Shown: piece by piece, positions 32,862-44,449 of the stretch
How the letters are laid out: each line of letters starts with the position of its first letter
How positions within the stretch are numbered: the first letter of the stretch is position 1
NCBI GenBank assembly: GCA_034508935.3
Contig: CM067447.1
Coordinates: 35,477,565 to 35,541,564 of the forward strand
Source: Berghia stephanieae
Lineage: Eukaryota; Mollusca; Gastropoda; Nudibranchia; Aeolidiidae
Length of the DNA stretch: 64,000 nt
Direction: 5' to 3'
Notes under the pieces: model-generated
Told to the model about the DNA's origin: nothing
Seen by the model: the letters and a program-made list of their open reading frames with translations, nothing else
Databases searched by the model: none
Made by a program: the position numbers and the translations under genes

Positions 32862-32905
<44 letters not shown>
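32718..32905. repeat. (CT)n microsatellites
   Basis: CT tracts at 32718-32745 and 32806-32900, complementary to the (GA)n arrays 0.6 kb to the left. Confidence 0.95.
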
Positions 32906-33059
32906 CCTCTTCTCTCCTCTCATGTAAACAACTACGCGATAGCAAGTTACAGTGCTCTTAGTGCAAGGGAAGTAACCGTGGATGGTAAATGCGTGACGTC
33001 ATCGGCATACTCTCAATATACAAAATCATTAATAGAAAGAAAAAATAAATACAGCAACA

Positions 33060-33559
33060 ATCTATAAGTATGAGGCCCAAAAGTTATCGACAGATTTTGA
33101 TCATACCTTTTCAGAGAAAGACCTATTTCCAGTTCTTCAAGACCTAAATGTTGGGACAATTGGGGTAATGTGTGAACGATAGACAATGATTGTTCATCAA
33201 TGTTTTCTGATGAGGGACTGCCTGGGATAAAGTATTTGATAGAGATAAAAACAGATAAATTTTGACAGTTGAATTTGACAATTGTACATTATCTACTTAC
33301 AATTTATTTATAACCATTTTTCACAAGCAAACTGGCCAATGTTGAAATCCCATTATTATTTAATATCTTTAAAACGACTTGCCCTCTTACTGATTGATTT
33401 CAACTTTGTATGTGTGATGCTGTGGGCTAATATAAACTGTGAATAATACAATACATTTTTTAAATACCCCCAAAGAATGTGTGTAACAGGTGAGGAAGGA
33501 TTTTTTGAAACATGGATTTATTTCCCCCTTATTTGGCCATTCTAGATGCTTTCATAATT
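33060..33559. other. Unassigned AT-rich stretch
   Basis: No gene or repeat was recognised; a CRE palindrome lies just left, at 32994-33001. Confidence 0.35.
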
Positions 33560-33980
33560 GGATTCAATAGTCTGATGTCACGTCGCCCAGCAACGGCGAG
33601 AAGTGTGGTTCTAAACAAAGAAAATCTGTACTTTTTATTCTTCATGCTGGCTAGAACTTTTCATATATCATGTGATCAGAATGTATAAAAGTCAAAACAG
33701 GATCATATTTATAATGTTTTTCTCCTCTGGATACACTTTTATACTCGTCGGAGAAATATTTCAATGGGCGTCCACCATTATTCCGATAGTTTAGAGCCAG
33801 TTACTAAGTTACCATGCGTCCTTACGAGGGAAGTGACGTCATGACTGTTAAAGCGTATTGATCTAAACTTTCGAGTATAATAATTCATTTATGACTGAAA
33901 ACTTCCCTTCCCCTGACCTATAATCAGTCTACAATCGTCTCCTGTATATATGACTAAATTCTAGACTCATCAGTCAAGAG
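33560..33980 (+). promoter_or_regulatory. Candidate promoter and noncoding first exon
   Basis: The stretch is free of recognised repeats, is relatively CpG-rich (ccagcaacggcgag), and has a perfect CRE TGACGTCA at 33834-33841. It ends at a consensus donor AAGAG/GTAAGA (33981) on the plus strand. It could be the noncoding first exon of the FILIP1-like gene 15.7 kb downstream. That link is inference; no transcript evidence is available. Confidence 0.25.
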
Positions 33981-34117
33981 GTAAGAATGAATCTATTGTA
34001 TTATAAGGTTTCTTACCAAAAACTGACAGTCCAGGCTGTTTGCTGATTGCAATAATATTTTCTAAGAAAGAGAGAGAGAGAAAAGGGGGGGGGGGGGGGA
34101 GTGAATTTTTAAAAGTG

Positions 34118-34193
34118 TAACAAGTAATAATACTAATCCTAATAATAATATAATAATATTAAATGCATTCCAAAAAGGATATTTTTTGTACAG

Positions 34194-34226
<33 letters not shown>

Positions 34227-34880
34227 TTTATATCTATAAAAATAAGGAGTGGTTCACAGACAGAGTTGTGCTTTAAATATATGAATAATTTCAACACTGT
34301 AAAATGGTTAAATTGTCACTGTAAATTGAAAAGATTGCAAAACAAATAAATTAATAAATTAATATTTACATTATTTGGAAGTAAAAAAAGCGAAAATAAT
34401 TATATAAAATGATTATTGCTTGCTATTATAAAGCCTAATACTAGACGGCAGAAAAGATTTTCGGTGTCTCTCTGTTTTAGCTGAGATAGAGAAAGGGCGA
34501 CCTCTCCTTCCTGACATATCTAATAACTCATGTGGATGATGCTGGCCATTTAATAATTTTGTTATTTTACGCAAGACATTCAATTTTTATGCTGTTTAGC
34601 ATTGACTCGCAGATGAATTTTGTCTTGTAATAGGCACTCAAATGTCTGACTGAATCTACACAGTATTCCCATTCACGTCTATGTGACTGCTAGTTGCATT
34701 TTTGTGAACTGCAGGCCAAAACCATAGCTTGGTTGCATTTCATTAAAATATTTCTTGTGTTCATTTACATAATTTGATAATCTAAAACCTACAATAAAGG
34801 GCTTTGAATGCTCTATTCTTAGGTATAATTCTCGCTTCATCTTTAAATTCATCTATATATATCGGGATGAAAAGATAGTA
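34118..34880 (-). mobile_element. LINE 3' fragment with (ATT)n tail
   Basis: The minus-strand frame contains VLRKITKLLNGQHHPHELLD, then SGRRGRPFSISAKTERHRKS and FLPSSIRL, the conserved HP...LLPSGRRxR...S.IPSxIRLxN end of L2/Rex1-type LINEs. The 3' UTR ends in an ATT-rich tail at 34118-34163. The upstream part is degraded. Confidence 0.7.
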
Positions 34881-34899
34881 AATTTTAGTGGACAGGTAA

Positions 34900-35225
34900 G
34901 CCACAAATATTTAATCTTAAAGAAGGCACCTGAAACCTTAACAAAAACAAACTTTCAACCATTTTCCTTTCCAATGATGCCATTTTCAACTATCAAAGAT
35001 GCTTCCAGGATACTCTTTGAGCATTCCATAAAATCACACTTATTTCAAAATCTACTTGGACAGCCGTGGTCAGTGTCTTTCACTTGTTTCTATTGGCTTA
35101 CGTCAAAGTGTTTCAGGCTGCTTCCTATATAGTAGATAGAATTAAAAAATTAATTAGCTCTGCATCTATATAACATAGAGACGGTTTCGACAATGATATA
35201 ACTGCACTGCGCCAATGTAAACCAG
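34900..35225. other. Unassigned stretch
   Basis: No feature was recognised. Confidence 0.3.
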
Positions 35226-35414
35226 ATGAAACTGAATTTTCATTCAACACTTAACAATAACAACACTGACACTGACACTACGCCTACGCATCTAGTCGAA
35301 AGGTGTGTTGTGACGATGCTACCTGGCGGGTTTGCGACGGTGCACGAATGCGGACCGGACTTTGCTGATTGGGTCGATCGTCATAACATAGTGTGTGAAA
35401 ACCATAATAATAAG
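35226..35414 (+). CDS. Weak exon candidate with GTAGAG donor
   Basis: The ATG opens a frame of 63 codons (MKLNFHSTLNNNN, later MLPGGFATVHECGPDFADWV) ending AAG/gtagag. The base composition is richer in G+C and CpG than its neighbours. The left arm of the large inverted-repeat element begins immediately afterwards. No homology is recognised. Confidence 0.2.
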
Positions 35415-36149
35415 GTAGAGGCTAGTGGGAGAGACCAAGATTTTGGTCTCCCTAGCCATATTGGTCGATTTTGGCTAGGGAGACCAAGATTTTCGTTTAT
35501 GGAACTGTTTCTTTATGTTAAAGAGGCGAGTTTTTTCTTCTATTATTCATTGCTTGCCTGTTGTATGTTTTTGTTGTTGTTCTTTCATTTTAAAATGCAT
35601 AAAACCGCGGGGCCAGATATGGTGGGAGAATTATGTAAAAACTGAAAAAATCAGGACGCTATTTTAATATGAAATGGAAATCAAAGATACGTACAAGCAA
35701 CAAGAACAAAACCTTGAGATAATTACTGTCAAGTTTGTTTTTTATTAGATAACAATGCATGCTGAGCCCTCTTTGGACACGGAGAGAAAATAATAGGTGG
35801 CGTTTTTATACACCTCTATTGGAGGTGTACAAAAACGCATCGTTTTTATGCACCTCCGTTGGCGGTGATGGTAAATTAATGAAAATGTTGCTGCATACGT
35901 CCATGAGGTTTAAATAGTTTTAGATTGTAGTTTAGCACGCTGCTTAGTGATTACCGATTCAGGGGTGAGAATGACTGGTCACAAAAAAGGAGGAAATTTT
36001 TCATCGTGAAGATCATGACCCATTCATGCGACCATAACCTATAGATTTGAATTTCACTAAAATTTACTGAGATGCGATCCAAAATTTGTCTTGCAGCAAT
36101 TTCTGACACAACTCAGTGGAATTTCAAAAGTTGAAAGTGTAATTACAAC

Positions 36150-36915
36150 ATTTGGTGGTTGTAGTAGGGATGATGATGTGGTGGTGGTTGTAGTAATAAC
36201 AGTGGTAGGGATGATGAGGTAGTGATTGTAGTAGTAGTATGGCTGATTGTGTGGTGGTGGTTTTAGTAGCTGTGGTAGGAATGATGATGTGGTGGTAGTT
36301 GTAGTAGTAGTGGTGGTAGGGATGATGTTGTGGTGGTTGTAGTAGTAGTGGTGGTAGGGATGATGGTTTGGTGGTGGTTGTAGTAGTGGTGGTGGTAGGG
36401 ATGACGGTTGACGGTAGTAGTGGTAGGGATGATGATGAGGTGGTGGTTGTAGTAGTGGTAGTAGGGTTGATGGTGTGGTGGTGGTTGTAGTAGTAGAGAT
36501 GGTAGGGATGATGGTGTGATGGTGGTGGTAATAGTAGTGGTGGTAGGGATGATGATGTGGTGGTGGTTGAAGTAGTGGTAGTAGGGTTGATGATGTGGTG
36601 GTGGTTGTAGTAGTAGTTGTGGTAGGAATGATGATGTGGTGGTAGTTGTGGTAGTGGTGCTAGGGATGATGGTGTGGTGGTGGTGGTAGGGATGATGATG
36701 TGGTGGTGATTGTAGTAGTAGTGGTGGTGGGGATAATGATATGATGGTGGTTGTAGTAGTGGTAGTAGGGTTGATGATGTGGTGGTAGTTGTAGTAGTAG
36801 TGGTGGTAGGGATGATGTGGTGCTATTTGTAGTAGTAGTGGTGGTAGGGATAATGATGTGGTGGTGATTGTAATAGTAGCGGTGGTAGAGATGTTGATGT
36901 AGTGGTTTTGGTGAG
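36150..36915 (+). repeat. GGT/GAT/GTA minisatellite, locus 2
   Basis: Units of about 39-45 bp on the theme tggtagggatgatgatgtgg and tggtggttgtagtagtagtg; same family as locus 1. Confidence 0.9.
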
Positions 36916-37164
36916 TGGTTTTTTATTCAGTGATGATAATAGCAATTGTCAAAAAGGAGGAAAATTTCTCGGTCTATCGATCAACCACAAGCAAAGAAAC
37001 CTAGTAGTTATTCAGTTTATATTATAAATACAACCCAAGAATCTCTCAAATTTAAAGCCATAGTCCAAAGGTAAAAAGAAAAAAGATTAAACTAAGCCAA
37101 TCACCATTGCTTTGTTCTAATATATCATCTCTATCAGATGATTTAATGGATAGTTGCGAAAGAA

Positions 37165-37333
37165 AGAGAGAGAGAGAGAGAGAAGGGGGGGGGGGGGGGG
37201 GGGGGGGGGGGGGAGAGACTTCTTTACCAGAATAACTTATGTATTGACATTTTGAATTCTATATCAGAAAAAAAAAATAAAGAAGAAAAGAGAAATAGAA
37301 AGAAAGGCAGAGGGAAAAAGAGAGAGAAAGAAG

Positions 37334-37422
<89 letters not shown>

Positions 37423-37425
37423 AGG
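37165..37425. repeat. (GA)n and long (G)n tract
   Basis: A G-run of about 30 at 37184-37213 and GA tracts at 37165-37183 and 37318-37425. Confidence 0.95.
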
Positions 37426-37984
37426 TAAAAAGGCAATAGGTACCTACAACAGGGGAAAAAATCCAGACGCATTTGTCCATCCCCTTCCACCATCAACTAA
37501 CTAACCAAAGAACACTACTGGTCTTCTGTGTCAATTGTGACATCTGGTGCCATACTGTCTGGCCCAACGTCATAAAAACGGGACTGTCACCAAATTTCAC
37601 GAGACTGAGCACAGGTGTCAAAATATGACATAAGACATAATGGTGATTTTGAGGAAAATGTTTGACACGGCAAATTTGAAAAAGGAGGAAATGTGATGGG
37701 ATGGGCGGAGATAAACTACCATTTAGGCGGAAATCCGCCTTTAGGCGGAAGATTCTCAGCCCTGGATGTACAATGATAATAAATTAAAGAATAATAATAA
37801 TTTAAAAAATCAAAAGTAAAAAGACACATGGCACACAAATACTGATCTCAAATAAATAATTTTAGAAAATCGAAGCTTTTTAAAAGCATGATAAAAAGTT
37901 TTTGACAAAAAAAAAAAAAAAAAAAGAAGGAAAGAAAAAAAGCAAACAAAAACAAAGTAAATAAAAAAAAATAAAAATGTCAAC

Positions 37985-38052
37985 AATGGGAATCGAACCT
38001 GGTACTTTCAAGGTTGGAGTCTGACAGCTTGTCCACTGCGCTACGGAGCCAC
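37985..38052 (-). repeat. tRNA-like SINE head
   Basis: The minus strand reads GGCTCCGTAGCGCAGTGGAC with a B box GGTTCGATTCCC about 35 bp on. The acceptor end does not pair with the 5' end, so it is not a functional tRNA. Confidence 0.45.
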
Positions 38053-38492
38053 CTGACTGTTCATCACATTTAATAAGGTCTTTCTAAAACATTATTTTAC
38101 CTTCAACTTCAACGCAACTTCTATTTTCTGGTTTTATATTTCGATTTTTTAAAATATTATTTTTATATAAATTTATATATAAAAAAAAATAATTGTGTGG
38201 ACGACCGGCCGATAACTTGCATCTCTTTTCTGACATTTGTTGGCGTGATTATACCCCCCCCCCCCCCCCCCAACCAAAAAAAAAAAAAAGAAAAAAAATT
38301 TTTTAAGCAAAAACAGCAACAAAGACAAACAGGCAAGCAATAAATAAATAGAAGTAAAAAACTCGCCTCTTCAACATAAAGAAACAGTTCTATAAATAGT
38401 TTTACGCCGGGAGACCAAAATCTTGGTCTCCCTAGCCAAATTGGCCGATTTTGGCTAGGGAGACCAAAATCTTGGTCTCCCTAGACACTTCC

Positions 38493-38493
<1 letters not shown>

Positions 38494-38567
<74 letters not shown>

Positions 38568-38568
38568 G
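38494..38568. repeat. (AAT)n microsatellite
   Basis: Pure AAT repeats directly outside the right arm of the inverted-repeat element. Confidence 0.95.
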
Positions 38569-38616
38569 AGGCTGCTGCCTACGCTGCCTCCTCCACTCGA
38601 GATCGAGGGTGCTCAC

Positions 38617-38908
38617 CATCTTGAAAAACAATCTCTGACGACAAATATGAACTGAAATATTCCAAAGATGTCAGTTCAACGAGGCCAATGCGTGGCTTGG
38701 ATGAACGCTTTTCTCTTGATGATAGAAGGGACGAAGGTGACAGCAGTGTACTGGAAGTGGAAGTGGAGCAAGCCTTGAACTTGAACGTGAAGCTGAAGTT
38801 GTTACTGAGGCTGGGGCATCGGCACAAATTCGTCTGTATTTCAACATTTTGAAGATTTCTCAAACGGTTCACTTTTGAAAATCGTGCAAATAAAGCTCTT
38901 CCTATCAT
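38617..38908 (-). CDS. Candidate first coding exon of an unrecognised, possibly mitochondrial, protein
   Basis: The ATG at 38908 has an in-frame TAA 12 nt upstream. The frame runs 97 codons to a consensus donor GATG/GTGAGC (intron begins 38616). The N terminus MIGRALFARFSKVNRLRNLQ is rich in Arg, Leu and Phe and has no acidic residue in its first 20, as in a mitochondrial presequence. Then come a Ser/Thr-rich linker and IGLVELTSLEYFSSYLSSEI. The exon is hemmed in by an (AAT)n tract on its 3' side and a hAT element 76 bp beyond the ATG on its 5' side. The family is not recognised, and no downstream exon was identified beyond the large inverted-repeat element. Confidence 0.45.
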
Positions 38909-39401
38909 CTCTGACAATTATTGTCTGATAAGGCTAAGGTAACCTAGTTTTGTCGAAATTGAAATTGTTCAACTTTCGCTTTGATTTGAAGTAGTGTTGG
39001 GTTATTTGATCGCTTTTACTCGATCGACGACCGAGCGCCAAGCCACGAGTCAGTGCTCGATCTCAATGCCGGAAGAGCGAGTTAGTAAAACGATCACTCG
39101 ATCGTAAAACGATCAAGCGGGTTGTGAGCTTGAGACGATCTTGACACGTGAGACGAGCTTGAGACGATCAGGATTCGAGCGAGCGGAGGGGTAACGAGTG
39201 TTTCGAATCATTTCAAATTCAAACGATCACAGTTTGCCATCCGATACCAATCGCCAATGTTTGCACACGGTAGTCTGTGGTTCTTCCACAGCCCTCACTC
39301 CTTGTCAGATGTTAGTGTGTCTGGGTGGCAGTGGCAGGGAAATTCGTATAGGTGTATCACGCGTGTGTGACAAGACTTCATTAAACCTACTAAAGTTTGA
39401 C

Positions 39402-39403
39402 TA

Positions 39404-39452
<49 letters not shown>

Positions 39453-39456
39453 CACT
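39402..39456. repeat. (CA)n microsatellite
   Basis: CA repeats with one interruption. Confidence 0.95.
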
Positions 39457-39514
39457 AAGGCTATTTCTATGACACACACGCATCCCTCTATCAATGAACA
39501 CTCCTACAGTAGTG

Positions 39515-39872
39515 CGGCTATGTGGTCTAGTCATGACGTAACTATAGGTAGTACTCTAGTCGACCATGGCTCTCGTGCATTATAATGGTCTAGTGGTATG
39601 ACACCCGCTTTGGGATCGGAAAGTCCTGGGTTCGAGCCTCGCGCTCGGTGCATAGTTGAGTCTTTGGACAAGGCTCTTTACTCACATTCTCTCACCGTAC
39701 TCAGGTGTAAAATGAGTACCTGGCCGTTAACAGCGTTGTCTTTGTCTGAAAAATTGTAATATCGCCTAACAGGCGGCATGTCCGGTCCTACATATTAAAT
39801 GTTGCTGTTGACCGGGGACCCCTTTACAAAGCGCTTTGATCACATTTAGTGGATATTGTAAAGCTCAATTTT
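39515..39872 (+). mobile_element. SINE A, copy 3 (inside hAT)
   Basis: The head gcggctatgtggtctag appears near 39516, and again as a partial repeat, tataatggtctagtggtatg, near 39582. Then come the B box GGTTCGAGCCTC, aaggctctttactcacattc, cgcctaacaggcggcatgtc and the tail gcgctttgatcacatttagt. The doubled head suggests a partial dimer. Confidence 0.85.
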
Positions 39873-39943
39873 TTAAAGTAAAACATTAGCTTTGAATATG
39901 GAATGTTTCAATTTTAGATGCCTGTGTATTCTTTGTTAGTTCC

Positions 39944-40020
<77 letters not shown>
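39944..40020. repeat. (ATC)n microsatellite
   Basis: About 25 pure ATC repeats ending at the 5' end of SINE C. Confidence 0.95.
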
Positions 40021-40222
40021 GGGGCAGCGTTACGGTCTTTGGTTGGCACCCGAAAGGTACCGAGTTCGATCACCCGCCGCTGAGTGGTCTTGAGCAAGTC
40101 ACCTTGCCCTAACTAAATTTGCGGCGCTGCACTGCGGCTATCGCTTGGGTTATTCCAGTCTTCCCTTAGAATAGACCCGAAAGACGAATCTCCCCTATGG
40201 GATGAATAAAGGGAATTATGTT
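40021..40222 (+). mobile_element. SINE C (tRNA-related)
   Basis: The head is ggggcagcgttacggtcttt with a B-box-like ACCGAGTTCGATCACC. The body has gagcaagtcaccttgccct, and the end is cctatgggatgaataaaggg. It differs in sequence from SINEs A, B and D. Only one copy is in the window. Confidence 0.6.
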
Positions 40223-41361
40223 TAATTTATTTATCATCACCATCATATCAGCGGGATCATCATCATCACCACCACCACCACACCCTAATAATAATGGATA
40301 AAATAAATATCAACACATTTCAATGTAATAATCAATCTAAAATCAATCAGTGCTCCTAAAAGACCCTTTGATTTCTTTGTCTAATTCGTTCCATACTTTT
40401 GGAGTCCCGACAAAGAAAGATTTTCAGCTAACTATAGTTTATATATGGGAATATTAATCAGTCGTTTATATTGGAATCGGAGTTGTCTAGCAGGTGTATT
40501 AGTTCAAAGCGCATTTCCAAGGATTTACCATGCTCAATGAACTTCACAATATTTTATTTAATTTATTCCTCCGGCACGCCATATCGACCATACATCCATT
40601 TCGTACAGTAGGTACCGATCGCTGTTTGGAGTCTTTTTGTATTAAAGCTCTTTACAATACCCGTCATTGCTTATAAGATAAGAATACATTCACACCTGAG
40701 TCAAGTGCCTGACACACGGACTTAACGTCTGGATCACAATTTTCAACAATCACTGTCACTCATCCGGCCATTGACAAGGCTTGATTTTGTGACAAGAGAC
40801 ACCGTACCACTGAGCGACCGAACAAATAATCACCATCTGCGCCATCGTCATCATCATCATCATCATCATCATCATTATCATCATCCTCATCACAGCCGTA
40901 ACAGCCAGCAAAACCACAATCATCATCTTCGGGTCCGGTCTATCCGTGTGGGGGGGGGTGGGGGTGGAACCTGCTAAAGTATTTCATTTTTTAAACAGAA
41001 ACACGATAATCATCATCATCATCATCATCATCGTCATCCATTGTCGTCGGCATCGTTATCATCGTGTCTGGGCAATCCGTGTGTGTCTGGGTGTGGAACC
41101 TGCTAAATATTATTATTATCTACCTACCTAATATAAACACACCATTCTTGTTCATTTATTTTTCAAATAATGAAATGAAAGGCACGACCTTTCCCGCACA
41201 CACAAGAGGCGATGACGACCAGTGACAAATTATGGGAGGTGGGGGCGGCCGACAACTTTTGGCGCGACATAAATATGAAATGTTAAGGTGACAGCGGGAT
41301 GATGGTGGTGGGAGGGGGGGGGGGGGGGTCTCAACCCTTCACCATCAACAACTGTTTGATG

Positions 41362-41362
<1 letters not shown>

Positions 41363-41408
<46 letters not shown>

Positions 41409-41412
41409 TGTG
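41363..41412. repeat. (GT)n microsatellite
   Basis: Nearly pure GT repeats. Confidence 0.95.
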
Positions 41413-41902
41413 ATGCGACGAACGATCATAATCAAGGCTGCCAGACAGCCAGATTTCTTCTTGCCCAAGTAGTCAAATAGACCCCAAATAGCCCAACACC
41501 ACAAGCATTCTGACTCCCTTGAAAAACTCATTTGTTTTGATTAACAAAACAATCGACTACAGTTGGATAAACTTATCTTTTCATTTTTTTTAAATAAAAG
41601 ATTTTTTTTTTAAAATGAATAATAATAGAAAAGCGTTTCTTAGTAACCAATTTTGAACTTGGCCATCTGGCAGCCCCCATCATAACCAGCTGCAGTCAAG
41701 CCAGCCACAGACATAAGAGAGGGAGGGGTATGTGAAGTTTCCTGTTGCAAACGAGTTGCTCGTGTTTTTTTTTTTCAAACGAATCACTGCTCGATGACGT
41801 CACTGACTCGAAACCCGCCCGAAACCGACTCGATTTTAGAGGACTCGATCGAAAACCCGCTCGATTTGATCGTTTCAAACTCGACCCAGCACTAATTTGA
41901 AG

Positions 41903-42110
41903 CCGCCGCCCATTGCCCATGGAAATCGGAAAGACGAGAGCGTGGACTCCCACAGTAAAGAGTTCCGTAAAAGTGGACCATAGCTGTGTCATCTATGCAT
42001 GGGACCGGACACGGCCGCGATGAAGAGGTTAGAAAGCAGCGGGCGTGCCTAGTGATTACCTGCGCGTGCAGTAGCGCGTGATAAGAATTTAAGTAATTAT
42101 GTCCGTCATT
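41903..42110 (-). promoter_or_regulatory. CpG-rich flank, candidate promoter for the exon at 38908
   Basis: It contains ccgccgcccattgcccatgg, ggaccggacacggccgcgat and gcgcgtgcagtagcgcgtga. This CpG-rich sequence would sit just upstream of the minus-strand exon if the hAT element were absent. Promoter activity is inference. Confidence 0.3.
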
Positions 42111-42419
42111 GGCTTTATTTATGAGTTACAGTGTAATTGCAAGAGCAGAAGGATTCGCTATATAGAACTCAATGTGGAATATTTACAATTTATAAATTAA
42201 TATTACTATAAACCTTCATTTATAAGCGTCCGTTTGGACTTACTGAAAACTTTGCACTTTCACACATTACCCAATTCGAATGCTTTTTCTTCTGGATTTT
42301 CAGAATTTTAATCAACCAAATTCGACTCAGCTGTCAATGTGTACTTAGCAAAACGTAGAGACGAATATTCTAAGAGTGCTACATGATGTATTACAAAAAG
42401 GCGTTGGACGGGAAATATG

Positions 42420-42903
<484 letters not shown>

Positions 42904-43050
42904 GAGTTTTAGTATTGTTTGCCCAAGTGAGGTTCTATTTGGCCACCTTTGACATCGACCACTGGCTTCGAGCACGGCTGTGCCTCGAGGACTTAGGCCT
43001 CCCCCCCCCCCCACCCCCGCCCGGACAATCTTGACTTTGTCTTCTTCCAA

Positions 43051-43325
<275 letters not shown>

Positions 43326-43905
43326 TACCATGCACTTTTCACTACGTTTTGTCTTGCCTTTTGAAATAAGATCGTTTCATAAATATTGGAATGAAATCAA
43401 ACTACACACAACCTATTTGTTTAATATTTCCCTCATTGTTGTTTTCATTTTATGTCACTTGTTGCACCTTTGTATTCCGTTCTAGAATTCATGACATACC
43501 ACTTGAAATTTTATTCCAGAACTATAACAGCAATGTCTTCTAACACTAATAGAGGATAATTAATTCCAGTAGGTATTGCTGTGAGATTTTTTCCTGGTCC
43601 TGGAGTTCTGTGGGTGGAATTCCCCTTAGGGTAGATGAAAATTGGTCGTCTTTTGCTGGTTGTTGATTGGCTTTTTACCTTGCTGTCTTCCCCATCGCAC
43701 TTTTATCATTTATTCTTTCCATGATCTTGTTCTGGAATATGATTGAAACCATTTGGCTCCCTCTGCCTGGAATCATATAGTGGGAGGGAGATAGTTAAAA
43801 CTCGACTTGTCTATGAGAAGTGATACTTTCACTTCTTTTTTTTTTTGTTGTAAATCATCTCCCTGACTCCGAAAGTTTTAACAAATGAGTATGAATACCC
43901 ATCTA

Positions 43906-44409
43906 CAGTGGACTCCGGATAAGACGATGCCCAGGGGAACCGAGAAAAAAATCGACTTATCAGAAAATCAACTTAACCGGAGTGTAACCAAATGAGCAAA
44001 AACTCATTTGAACAAAGCAAACCAATCTAGAATAAGTATGTCCCTTCATATCGCGCGGTCTCTGTAGTGGTCATGAGAGGCTCCTACCCCCAATAGTCCC
44101 GTAGAGGAATCAGAATACATAAAAATCGGAATTTGAGATTTAAAAAGCGGAATCAACTTACTGTTATTGACTATGACATACTTTGAACAGAAAATGTAAT
44201 AGACAATCCAAAAGTACTCAAATGATTAAAAATAAAAAATGTGTAAAAATGTACAGATTGTGTAAAGACTAAGAATGGGGTCAAATAATAATAGAGAACA
44301 CACAGGTCCTGGCCGTCTGAGAGCAAAGCATTGAATGGATGGATTTAACCTTGTCAGGACCCCCCCCCCCCCCCACACAACACACCTAATCAAGCAAACG
44401 CGCGTGCCG

Positions 44410-44449
<40 letters not shown>

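Larger units (their letters stand above)
35421..38488. mobile_element. Large element bounded by about 175-bp inverted repeats
   Basis: The left arm 35421-35590 and the right arm 38311-38488 are inverted copies: aactgtttctttatgttaaa and gaggcgagttttttcttcta on the left match the complement on the right. Each arm's outer end has hairpins built from gggagaccaagattttggtc. The interior holds the GGT/GAT minisatellite, GA and G runs, and a tRNA-like segment, but no transposase. Clear target duplications were not identified. It is a foldback-type element or two inverted MITE copies. Confidence 0.55.
38992..41894. mobile_element. hAT-type nonautonomous element, 2,903 bp, with 8-bp target duplication
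   Basis: It begins TAGTGTTGGGTTATTTGATC and ends ..TCGACCCAGCACTA, so the termini TAGTG(T/C)TGGGT are inverted. The 8-bp direct repeat ATTTGAAG lies at 38984-38991 and 41895-41902. Subterminal regions are full of acgatc/gatcg motifs on both sides, as is typical of hAT transposase-binding regions. No transposase ORF remains. Inside are SINE A copy 3, SINE C and ATC, CA and GT microsatellites. It lies immediately 5' of the minus-strand exon at 38617-38908. Confidence 0.85.

Noticed and set aside
37985-38052. Functional tRNA gene
   Set aside because: The A and B boxes are present but the acceptor and T stems do not pair. The same holds for 9860-9930, 5790-5880 and 23957-24030, so all are SINE heads.
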